12,935 nt of DNA from Coriobacteriales bacterium (GTDB lineage: Bacteria; Actinomycetota; Coriobacteriia; Coriobacteriales; UBA8131). Location: positions 1 through 12,935 of the forward strand of contig JAISPK010000071.1 of assembly GCA_031274985.1 (NCBI GenBank), written 5' to 3'. The translations under genes and the position numbers were made by a program. Positions 1 through 6,429 of this stretch are shown here, in pieces (position 1 is the first letter of the stretch; every line of letters begins with the position of its first letter). The notes beneath the pieces were generated by a model. The model searched no databases. It saw nothing but the letters and a program-made list of their open reading frames with translations, and was not told the DNA's origin.

Positions 1-977
1 AGCATCCGGGTATCTATATCGTGGTAGCTTCGGGAATCTGCCTCCTCGTCATCTATCGCCGGTACTGGAAGCAATTCCTCATCAGTCTCTCTCTCCCTAT
101 CGGCTTTGTGTATATCATCTTTCCCTACCTGTTATTTCCGATGCTCCACGTGGTGCCGGCCGGCTCGCAGGATGTCTTCGGCCCCATGCTCTCGCAAACG
201 GCGCGCGTCCTTCGCGACCATCCCGACGCTCTGAACAGCGAAGAGCGCGAGACCCTCCATAAAGTGGTGCCCTACCGGGTTATGGCTACGGGCTATAGCA
301 CCGCCAGCACCGACTATGTAAAGGGCAATTTTCGCCAGGATTCCAGCCTGTCAGAGCGCCTGGACTATCTTGCGCTTTGGGCAAGACAGGGCTTCAGATA
401 CCCGATTGAATACTTTGAGGCATTCTTCACCATCCAGTCGGCATGGTTTAGTCCTGATCGCGGTTGGGACATTTTTGACAACCTCTATCCCGGCACTGCA
501 CAGCATGTAGTGGATCTGGTGGGTCACAACAATCGCCTGCCCTTTAACAAGGCAAAACAAGTGCGCCAGCAGCTGTACTTTGACGGCCCGGTACAACTCT
601 ACCCGGCAAAGCAGTTCATGCGCTACACTTTTCACCACCTCCATGAAGCCCCGGTTGTCGGCATTTTGTTTGCCAAGCCGCTCTACACCTTTTACCTGCC
701 CTTTATTGTCTTTGCGGTGGTATTGATCAATAAACGTCGCTTCCTGCCGGCCTTTATTCCTGCGATCTTCTCTTTTGGCGTGCTGCTCATATCTCCCATG
801 GATATGTCCCGCTACGCCCTTCCTTTGCTGGAGGCAACGCCGCTGTTCCTCGGCCTTGCGATACTGTCGTTAATGTATCCGCAAAAGTATCTCCAAAACT
901 CAAAGCACCCAAAGCGCTATGATAGAATAGTTGCTGAGGACACCGAACCAGCGATCCCAGAGGACGGCCATGCGTGA
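1..977 (+). CDS. Multi-pass membrane protein, C-terminal part (possible GT-C/DUF6020-like glycosyltransferase partner); 5' end outside window
   Basis: The reading frame is open to the left edge (in-frame codons from base 3), so the GTG at 21 is internal and the N-terminus is missing. About 324 residues are visible. Two hydrophobic segments lie at the left edge. A soluble stretch of about 170 residues follows, rich in Tyr, Phe and Trp and probably outside the membrane. Then come two or three more hydrophobic segments (near bases 670-740 and 750-880) and a charged tail. Membrane helices flanking a large outer loop are typical of GT-C glycosyltransferases and of uncharacterised membrane families such as DUF6020. 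The assignment rests mostly on context: the next two genes encode a GtrB-like and a GtrA-like protein, so this would be the third, acceptor-specific member of a Gtr set. It overlaps the next gene by 8 nt. The membrane nature is clear; the function is inferred and no catalytic motif is visible in this part. Confidence 0.6.
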   Translation, partial: HPGIYIVVASGICLLVIYRRYWKQFLISLSLPIGFVYIIFPYLLFPMLHVVPAGSQDVFGPMLSQTARVLRDHPDALNSEERETLHKVVPYRVMATGYSTASTDYVKGNFRQDSSLSERLDYLALWARQGFRYPIEYFEAFFTIQSAWFSPDRGWDIFDNLYPGTAQHVVDLVGHNNRLPFNKAKQVRQQLYFDGPVQLYPAKQFMRYTFHHLHEAPVVGILFAKPLYTFYLPFIVFAVVLINKRRFLPAFIPAIFSFGVLLISPMDMSRYALPLLEATPLFLGLAILSLMYPQKYLQNSKHPKRYDRIVAEDTEPAIPEDGHA

Positions 978-1929
978 GCGCAAAATAGCGGTACTGATTC
1001 CCTGTTACAACGAAGAGCAGACCATAGGCAAGGTTATTGATGACTTTGCCCGCGAGCTTCCCCATGCGACGATTTACGTCTACGACAATAATTCGTCAGA
1101 CAACTCGGTTGCTGCGGCAAAGGAGCATGGCGCGGTGGTGCGCCTTGAGACCCGCCAGGGCAAGGGCAATGTCGTCAGGCAGATGTTCAGAGAGATTGAC
1201 GCAGACTACTACGTCATGGTAGACGGGGACGACACCTATCCTGCCGAGCATGTTCACGACATGCTGCAGCCGCTTTTTAACGGCGAGACCGACATGGTCA
1301 TTGGAGACCGGCTCTCAAACAGAACCTACAAAAAAGAGAACAAGCGGGCATTTCACAGTTTTGGCAACAACCTGGTGCGTTTTTTGATCTATCTGATCTA
1401 CCGGGTCAACATCGTGGATGTGCTTACCGGCTACCGCGCTTTTAACCGCATCTATGTGAGAACCTGTCCGATTATCTCACGGGGCTTTGAGGTCGAGACC
1501 GAACTCACCATTCACACCATTGACAAAAACTGGCGCTTTGTAGAGGTGCCTATAGAGTACCGGGACAGACCATTGGGTTCTGAGTCAAAACTGAGCACCT
1601 TTGACGACGGCTTCAAGGTCTTGCTGACGATATTCACGCTCTTCAAAGACTACAAGCCCCTGGTATTGTTTACGTTGGTGGGTGCGATACTCATGCTCGT
1701 CGGCATCGTGCTCGGTGGCTCGGTGGTTGTTGATTTTGTGCGCACGGGGCTGGTGGAGAGATTCCCCACTGCAATCCTCGCTGTTGGTTTTGTGGTGGTG
1801 GGGCTCCTGGCCATTTCCTGCGGGCTGATTCTCGACACCACGGTCAAGGGTTGGCGCAAGCAATACGAGCTTACCGTTTCTCATGATTATGCTGCGCAGG
1901 AACGTTCCAGACGCTACACCGATGAATAA
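970..1929 (+). CDS. GT2 family glycosyltransferase, GtrB / dolichol-phosphate mannosyltransferase type, with two C-terminal membrane helices
   Basis: A 319-aa enzyme predicted to move a sugar from a nucleotide sugar onto undecaprenyl phosphate at the cytoplasmic face. The N-terminus has the GT-A opening motif PCYNEEQTI (residues 11-19). The metal- and nucleotide-binding DGDD lies at 85-88 within VMVDGDDTYP. Family motifs LTGYRAFNR (152-160), GFEVETELTI (172-181) and VPIEYRDRPLGSESK (193-207) follow, as in DPM1/GtrB enzymes. Two hydrophobic helices (about 231-258 and 266-288) end the protein, as in GtrB. The ATG at 970 was chosen because it precedes the catalytic motif directly and has AGAGGA at 959-964, 5 nt upstream; an in-frame TTG at 931 would add only 13 unconserved residues. 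It overlaps the gene before and the gene after by 8 nt each, so translational coupling is likely. The sugar cannot be read from sequence. Confidence 0.9.
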   Translation: MRERKIAVLIPCYNEEQTIGKVIDDFARELPHATIYVYDNNSSDNSVAAAKEHGAVVRLETRQGKGNVVRQMFREIDADYYVMVDGDDTYPAEHVHDMLQPLFNGETDMVIGDRLSNRTYKKENKRAFHSFGNNLVRFLIYLIYRVNIVDVLTGYRAFNRIYVRTCPIISRGFEVETELTIHTIDKNWRFVEVPIEYRDRPLGSESKLSTFDDGFKVLLTIFTLFKDYKPLVLFTLVGAILMLVGIVLGGSVVVDFVRTGLVERFPTAILAVGFVVVGLLAISCGLILDTTVKGWRKQYELTVSHDYAAQERSRRYTDE

Positions 1930-2317
1930 AGAAAGCCTGCGACTCAACAAACTCATAAAACAGGGGGCACGTTATCTCATAGTTGGCTTTAGTTCGTTTG
2001 CCCTTGAATTCCTCCTCTTCTTTGTGCTCTTTGAGGTATTGGGTGTCTTTGTGGTGGTAAGCAACGTTATTGCCATTGCAGTGGCCTCGCTCTATAACTT
2101 CATCATGAGCCGCGAGTGGACCTTTAAGTCAACGTCAAGCCTCATGCGCTCGATAGTTTTATATTTAATTCTCTTTGCCTGGAACCAATTCTTCTCATCT
2201 TGGGTCATAATTACACTCATGAACTGGGGGGTGTCAGCTGAGCTGGCAAAGATAGGAACTATGGCAGTTATCGTGTGTTGGAATTTTGTCTTGTACAGAA
2301 AGGTGGTGTTTAAGTAG
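1922..2317 (+). CDS. GtrA family membrane protein (putative lipid-linked sugar flippase)
   Basis: A 131-aa protein with four predicted membrane helices (about residues 17-40, 43-60, 75-98 and 106-126). It carries the GtrA-family signatures YNFIMSREWTF (58-68), between helices 2 and 3, and a closing NFVLYRKVVFK. GtrA proteins are thought to help move polyprenyl-phosphate-linked sugars across the membrane, and the neighbouring GtrB-like enzyme would supply the substrate. The ATG at 1922 was chosen because it gives the normal family length and repeats the 8-nt overlap (ATGAATAA) seen at the previous junction. In-frame ATGs at 1883 and 1889 would add 11-13 polar residues. No good Shine-Dalgarno lies close to 1922 (AGGAA is about 19 nt away), which fits re-initiation after the upstream gene. 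Confidence 0.88.
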   Translation: MNKESLRLNKLIKQGARYLIVGFSSFALEFLLFFVLFEVLGVFVVVSNVIAIAVASLYNFIMSREWTFKSTSSLMRSIVLYLILFAWNQFFSSWVIITLMNWGVSAELAKIGTMAVIVCWNFVLYRKVVFK

Positions 2318-2321
2318 GCCC

Positions 2322-3014
2322 ATGGAAACGTCAAATACCTTCTATGAAAAGTATGCCCTACTGGTAGTACTCGGCCACTACGGGAGCGGAAAAACCAATC
2401 TCGCCCTTAATCTTGCTAAAAAACTCAGTGATCTGGGACGACCGCCACTGGTTGTTGACCTTGATGTGGTAAACCCTTACTTCAGAACCACGGATTATCA
2501 GGAATTAACCGACCGGGAGGGCATAGAGGTCGTAGGGCCGGTATTTGGCAACTCAAGTTTAGACGCGCCGTCTTTGGCGCCGGGAATCGACTCTATGATC
2601 AGGGAAGCAAGCCTGCAACGTCCGGTGATCCTTGATGTAGGCGGTGACCCGGATGGCGCAAGAGCGCTGGTACGCTATGCTCCTGAGATCCGCAGCGTTG
2701 AAAACAGGCTCACCTTGCTCGTGGTTAATGCGCGAAGGCCTGAGTCGCAACAAGTTGAAGATAATCTCATGATGATAGGCGCAATCAGCGGAATGACCAA
2801 TCTTCCCATTGAGGCTCTCATCGGTAACACCCATCTCGCAGAATTCACTACGTTTGAGACAATCGAGCAGTCGCTGGAACTGCTTGAAGAACTCTCCACC
2901 ATCAGCAGGCTGCCGCTTATGGCAGTCACCATTCCGGCCGGGCTTACCGTGCCTCCTGGCAGCGAGGATCTCTACCTCCCCATAGAGCGACTGGTGCGAA
3001 CCAGCTGGCAATAA
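2322..3014 (+). CDS. Uncharacterised P-loop ATPase of the MinD/CobQ-like (SIMIBI) type, adjacent to the 2-oxoacid oxidoreductase operon
   Basis: A 230-aa predicted soluble nucleotide-binding protein. Walker A is GHYGSGKT (18-25). A second conserved-looking block, VVDLDVVNPYFR (44-55), sits where MinD/ParA relatives carry their switch I-like region. A Walker B-like VILDVGGDPDGAR occupies 102-114. NARRP (136-140) and GNTHL (168-172) follow at positions typical of nucleotide-specificity loops. There is no deviant MinD-type KGGxxK lysine signature and no membrane-targeting helix. The gene starts 4 nt after the gtrA stop; the ATG at 2322 immediately precedes the folded domain, while an in-frame ATG at 2286 would lie inside gtrA. 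The Shine-Dalgarno is weak. From memory, similar GHYGSGKT proteins lie next to VOR/KOR-type operons in Clostridia, so a link to the oxidoreductase (maturation, cofactor handling or regulation) is plausible but unproven. The fold class is well supported; the role is unknown. Confidence 0.8.
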   Translation: METSNTFYEKYALLVVLGHYGSGKTNLALNLAKKLSDLGRPPLVVDLDVVNPYFRTTDYQELTDREGIEVVGPVFGNSSLDAPSLAPGIDSMIREASLQRPVILDVGGDPDGARALVRYAPEIRSVENRLTLLVVNARRPESQQVEDNLMMIGAISGMTNLPIEALIGNTHLAEFTTFETIEQSLELLEELSTISRLPLMAVTIPAGLTVPPGSEDLYLPIERLVRTSWQ

Positions 3015-3041
3015 CAGACATAACCACCGCTAACCGTAAAC

Positions 3042-3091
3042 TCCGGGTATTCTCCGTAACATTTATGAGAGAATACTCGGATACTATTTTT
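3042..3091 (+). terminator. Hairpin with T-rich tail upstream of korD: intrinsic terminator or attenuator
   Basis: A 13-bp inverted repeat pairs 3042-3054 (TCCGGGTATTCTC) with 3069-3081 (GAGAATACTCGGA). In RNA the only imperfection is one G-U pair. The loop is 14 nt and the run TACTATTTTT follows at once (3082-3091). This layout suits an intrinsic terminator for the gtr/ATPase transcript, or an attenuator that controls read-through into korD, whose GGAGG lies 2 nt further on. An operator dyad is the alternative. No convincing sigma-70 promoter was found in 3015-3101. Confidence 0.5.
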
Positions 3092-3101
3092 CGGAGGAAT
3101 A

Positions 3102-3308
3102 ATGGCAAAAGTAACCGTTGATATTGAGTATTGTAAGGGGTGTGGTTTGTGCGTGGATTTTTGTCCTGAGGGTATTATGCAGATGGATAATGACGTAATC
3201 ACCCAAAAGGGCTATCATCCCGCGCACTGCGTGGATCTGGACAAGTGCACGCTGTGCCTGAACTGCGCGACGATGTGTCCCGATGTGGCTATCAGGATTG
3301 AGAGGTAG
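3102..3308 (+). CDS. korD: 2-oxoacid:ferredoxin oxidoreductase, delta (4Fe-4S ferredoxin) subunit
   Basis: A 68-aa electron-transfer subunit with two ferredoxin-type cluster motifs. The first is C11-x2-C14-x2-C17-x3-C21-P and the second is C49-x2-C52-x2-C55-x3-C59-P, so it should hold two [4Fe-4S] clusters. There is one extra cysteine, C43. It would carry electrons from the thiamine-diphosphate site of the alpha/beta subunits to external ferredoxin. It is the first gene of the korDABC set, with a strong GGAGG at 3093-3097, 4 nt before the ATG. The next gene begins 2 nt after its stop. A short delta subunit encoded first is usual for VOR/KOR-type enzymes. Confidence 0.93.
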   Translation: MAKVTVDIEYCKGCGLCVDFCPEGIMQMDNDVITQKGYHPAHCVDLDKCTLCLNCATMCPDVAIRIER

Positions 3309-3310
3309 TC

Positions 3311-4420
3311 ATGAGCGAGAAGATCTTAATGAAGGGCAACGAAGCACTGGCAGAGGCGGCCATACGGGCCGGCTGTCGCCACTTCTTCGGGTACCCCATA
3401 ACGCCGCAGTCTGAGCTGGCTGCCTATATGGCCAAGCGTCTGCCCAAGATGGGAGGCACCTATTTGCAGGCCGAGAGCGAGGTAGCTGCCATCAACATGG
3501 TCTACGGAGCCTCAGCTGCCGGAGTTCGAGTCATGACCTCGTCCTCGTCGCCGGGCGTAAGCCTCAAGGGAGAAGGCATCTCCTACATGATAGGCGCAGA
3601 CCTGCCGGGTCTTATCGTCAACATAAACCGGGGCGGCCCCGGCCTGGGCAGTATCCAGCCTTCACAGGCTGATTATTGGATGGCTACGCGCGCAACGGGC
3701 CACGGCGACGGACACGTATTCGTGCTGGCGCCATCCACGGTGCAGGAGATGGCCGATCTGGCACGCATGGCCTTTGATCTGGGAGACCGCTATCGCATGC
3801 CTGCCATGATCTTGGCTGATGGCCTCCTGGGCCAGATGATGGAGCCGGTAGAGATGCCGGATCCCATCAATCCCGCCGATCTGCCTCCCAAACCCTGGGC
3901 GACAACCGGCACAAAGGGCGAGCGCGAGCACAACATCGTTAATTCACTGAGTCTGGTATCCCAGGTGCTCGAAGATATGGTCCTTGAGCGCAACGAGCGC
4001 TATCAGCGCATCAAAGAAGTTGAGCAAATCGCCCAACTGGAGCACACCGAAGACGCCGAGCTGGTGGTTGTTGCCTACGGCGCGGCTTCGCGCATTGCCC
4101 GCAGTGCGGTTAATGCGGCGCGTGAAGAAGGGCTCAAAGTAGGCATGATCCGACCGATTACTCTCTGGCCGTTTCCCACCAAGGCAATCGAAGATGTCTG
4201 CGCTACCGCACAGGCCTTCCTCTCGGTTGAGCTCTCAACCGGTCAGATGGTCGATGACGTTAAACTGGCCGTTTCGGGCAGACGTCCGGTGAGTTTCTTC
4301 GGTCACAGCGGCGGCATTGTCCCCACTCCGGCCGAGGTGCTGGTGGCCATCAAAAAGGCCCTGGCCGGCGAGGTGTTCCACATCCTGCCCTTCCACAGCA
4401 AACTGGAAGCAGGTGATTAA
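3311..4420 (+). CDS. korA: 2-oxoacid:ferredoxin oxidoreductase, alpha subunit (KorA/VorB type)
   Basis: A 369-aa subunit holding the pyrimidine-binding and C-terminal transketolase-like domains of a CoA-dependent 2-oxoacid:ferredoxin oxidoreductase. Key motifs are GYPITPQSE (27-35), the pyrimidine-domain glutamate in QAESEVAAI (53-61), TSSSSPG (76-82) and RGGPGLGSIQPSQADY (107-122). The C-terminal domain begins near ELVVVAYG and includes RPITLWPFP. The length fits VorB/KorA. These sequences do not separate 2-oxoglutarate from branched-chain 2-oxoacid (VOR) specificity with certainty, so the kor symbols here are provisional. GAGAGG at 3300-3305 lies 5 nt before the ATG, and only 2 nt separate it from korD. 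The next gene starts 1 nt after its stop. Confidence 0.93.
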   Translation: MSEKILMKGNEALAEAAIRAGCRHFFGYPITPQSELAAYMAKRLPKMGGTYLQAESEVAAINMVYGASAAGVRVMTSSSSPGVSLKGEGISYMIGADLPGLIVNINRGGPGLGSIQPSQADYWMATRATGHGDGHVFVLAPSTVQEMADLARMAFDLGDRYRMPAMILADGLLGQMMEPVEMPDPINPADLPPKPWATTGTKGEREHNIVNSLSLVSQVLEDMVLERNERYQRIKEVEQIAQLEHTEDAELVVVAYGAASRIARSAVNAAREEGLKVGMIRPITLWPFPTKAIEDVCATAQAFLSVELSTGQMVDDVKLAVSGRRPVSFFGHSGGIVPTPAEVLVAIKKALAGEVFHILPFHSKLEAGD

Positions 4421-4421
4421 C

Positions 4422-5183
4422 ATGGCAGCAGAAAAAAGCCCGGTGTTATTTGAGCGCACCTCGGCGCTCACCGACAAAGTGACCAACTATTGCCCCGGTT
4501 GCCTTCACGGCATCACCCAGCGCCTGGTTGCCGAGAGTCTCGACAGGCTTGGTCTTGCAGACACTGCGGTGGGCGTGAGTCCGGTTGGCTGCGCGGTTAT
4601 CGCCTACGAGTTCTATAGCTGTGACATGGTACAAGCCGCACATGGACGTGCTCCGGCGGTAGCAACCGGCCTCAAGCGCGCTCGTCCCGAGAACACTATC
4701 TTCACCTATCAGGGAGATGGCGATTTGGCCTCTATCGGCATGGCGGAGACTATCCATGCAGCAACCCGTGGCGAGAATATCACCGTGATTTTCATAAACA
4801 ATGCCATATATGGCATGACCGGCGGCCAGATGGCACCGACGACATTGCCCGGCCAGATCACGCAGACCTCGCCCTATGGTCGTGATGTCAAAGCAGCCGG
4901 TAACCCCATTCGCGTATGCGAGCTGCTCTCCAGCCTGGATGGCGTTGCGCTGGCGCAGCGTGTCACCGTGGATACCCCCTCTAACGTGCGCAAGGCGGCA
5001 AAAGCCATTCGCAAAGGTTTTGAGTATCAGAGGGAGGGCCTCGGCTTTTCCATCATAGAGGTGCTTTCCTCCTGTCCCACCAACTGGGGCATGACGCCCT
5101 ACAAAGCGCTCGAGTGGTTGCGCGAGAACATGATTCCGTACTACCCCCCGGGTGTTTACAAAGACGTCAAGGCAGGTGAGTGA
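4422..5183 (+). CDS. korB: 2-oxoacid:ferredoxin oxidoreductase, beta subunit (thiamine-diphosphate binding)
   Basis: A 253-aa subunit that binds the thiamine diphosphate and decarboxylates the 2-oxoacid, passing the acyl group to CoA. The cofactor motif is GDGD (98-101) followed by NN (126-127) in FINNAIYGMTGGQ. Other family marks are YCPGC (23-27), GVSPVGC (51-57) and HGRAPAVATG (74-83). The ATG at 4422 was chosen because AGGTGA (4411-4416) lies 5 nt upstream and the protein then starts at the usual place; the frame stays open upstream inside korA but gives unconserved sequence. It is 1 nt after korA and 1 nt before korC. CPGC supplies cysteines of the kind that bind the beta-subunit cluster in related enzymes. 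Confidence 0.94.
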   Translation: MAAEKSPVLFERTSALTDKVTNYCPGCLHGITQRLVAESLDRLGLADTAVGVSPVGCAVIAYEFYSCDMVQAAHGRAPAVATGLKRARPENTIFTYQGDGDLASIGMAETIHAATRGENITVIFINNAIYGMTGGQMAPTTLPGQITQTSPYGRDVKAAGNPIRVCELLSSLDGVALAQRVTVDTPSNVRKAAKAIRKGFEYQREGLGFSIIEVLSSCPTNWGMTPYKALEWLRENMIPYYPPGVYKDVKAGE

Positions 5184-5184
5184 G

Positions 5185-5772
5185 ATGACTCAGGAATACA
5201 GGGATTTGAGCGAGGCAAAAGAACTGAGCATTCTGCTGGCAGGTTTTGGTGGACAGGGTATCTTGTTTGCCGGCAAGCTGGTAGCCTACGCAGGCCTTTT
5301 AGACGGGCGTGAGGTTAGCTGGTTGCCGAGTTATGGCCCGGAGATGCGTGGTGGCACGGCCAACTGCTCCGTTTGCCTGTCAGATTCTCCGATTGGCTCT
5401 CCGCTGGTCACCGACCCGGATGTGCTGGTTGCCTTTAACCGGCCTTCTTACGACAGTTTCATCGACAAGGTCAAGCCCGGTGGTCTGGTATTGGTAGATA
5501 AGAGCATGATCGATGTGTGCCCCCTGAGAGCTGATATCCGTTTTGAGGGTATTGAAGCTACGAGACTTGCTGAAGACAATGAGTTGAGCGGTCTGGGCAA
5601 CGTGGTTGCCGTAGGCAAGCTCTTGCAACTCACCGGCTTCAGCACCGTACCCCAGGTAGAGATTGCCATAGAAAAGAGCGTCAGTGCAAAGCATATTGAC
5701 TTGCTTGAGTTCAATAAACAGGCGCTGGCACTGGGATTTGCGCATCAATCAGAAGCAGATTGCGCACGATAG
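5185..5772 (+). CDS. korC: 2-oxoacid:ferredoxin oxidoreductase, gamma subunit
   Basis: A 195-aa subunit of the Rossmann-like gamma family (POR_N/gamma), which binds CoA and completes the active complex. It opens with the glycine-rich GFGGQGILFAGK (20-31). The hallmark SYGPEMRGGTANC follows at 49-61, then a typical LVAFNRPSYD segment. The ATG at 5185 was chosen: AGGTGA at 5174-5179 is 5 nt upstream and the start lies 1 nt after the korB stop. An ATG at 5152 lies inside korB and adds unconserved residues. With korD, korA and korB this completes a four-subunit enzyme, so the operon looks functional. A 45-nt gap without a clear terminator separates it from the regulator gene. Confidence 0.93.
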   Translation: MTQEYRDLSEAKELSILLAGFGGQGILFAGKLVAYAGLLDGREVSWLPSYGPEMRGGTANCSVCLSDSPIGSPLVTDPDVLVAFNRPSYDSFIDKVKPGGLVLVDKSMIDVCPLRADIRFEGIEATRLAEDNELSGLGNVVAVGKLLQLTGFSTVPQVEIAIEKSVSAKHIDLLEFNKQALALGFAHQSEADCAR

Positions 5773-5817
5773 TTTAAGCGGAACCCGTGTTGAGAGTTAA
5801 GGGGTAAGAGGTGCGTT

Positions 5818-6399
5818 ATGGTTGACACAATTAAACAGAGCAGCAAGATACAAACTGAACTCGCCGATCTTGGCAAACGCCTGGCGGGGCTGCGCGATGC
5901 CTGTGGTTTTCTCCAGGATGAATTTGCCGGCATGCTCGGTATCAGCCAACAGGCGCTTGCGGGTTATGAGGAAACCGGTTTTGATATTCCCATCAGCGTG
6001 CTGATGCATGCAGCCCGACTCTGTGACGTAGACATGGCGGTTTTGCTCACCGGATCCAGTACGCATCTTCACACCTATCAGGTGGTACGAGCAGGGGAGG
6101 GGCGAGTAGTCGACCGCTTTCCCGGTTACCACTTTGAGGACCTGGCCTACAACTACGGTGGCAAGGTCATGCAGCCCTTGCTGGTATCGCTTGAAACAAC
6201 CGATGAACCAGCTCAACTGGTCACCCACGGTGGCCAGGAGTTCAACTACGTCGTCGCCGGTAAGGTAATACTGGTGTTCGAGGACAAGGAGATAGAACTG
6301 GATGTGGGGGACAGCGTGTACTTTAACCCACAGATACCACACGGACAGCGGTGTGGATCCAGTCAAAGTGCGGTATTTGTCACGATTATCACCGACTAA
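5818..6399 (+). CDS. XRE-family transcriptional regulator with C-terminal cupin domain
   Basis: A 193-aa two-domain regulator. The XRE helix-turn-helix lies at about residues 17-78, with the recognition region GISQQALAGYE at 41-51. It is joined to a cupin beta-barrel at about 118-191. The cupin contains THGGQEFNYVVAG (136-148), a glycine turn in LDVGDSVYF and PQIPHG (171-176). H137, E141 and H175 are candidate metal or ligand contacts, although the first motif lacks the second His of a classical metal-binding cupin. Members of this class often sense a small molecule and control the adjacent catabolic or ligase gene. Here the acyl-CoA ligase starts 30 nt downstream, so it is the likely target, perhaps with kor. 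The start is supported by AAGAGG at 5806-5811, 6 nt from the ATG. The ligand and operator are unknown. Confidence 0.9.
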   Translation: MVDTIKQSSKIQTELADLGKRLAGLRDACGFLQDEFAGMLGISQQALAGYEETGFDIPISVLMHAARLCDVDMAVLLTGSSTHLHTYQVVRAGEGRVVDRFPGYHFEDLAYNYGGKVMQPLLVSLETTDEPAQLVTHGGQEFNYVVAGKVILVFEDKEIELDVGDSVYFNPQIPHGQRCGSSQSAVFVTIITD

Positions 6400-6429
6400 A
6401 CTAACCGCGCGATCTCTAAGGAATAAACT

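Noticed and set aside
1..20. GTG at 21 as the true start of the first gene
   Set aside because: The frame is open to the left edge and the region is already inside a hydrophobic segment, so the gene begins outside the window.
931..969. Upstream TTG start for the GT2 gene
   Set aside because: It adds 13 unconserved residues inside the preceding gene, whereas the ATG at 970 has AGAGGA at good spacing.
3015..3101. Sigma-70 promoter for korD
   Set aside because: TACTAT at 3083-3088 resembles a -10 but has no acceptable -35 and coincides with the hairpin tail.
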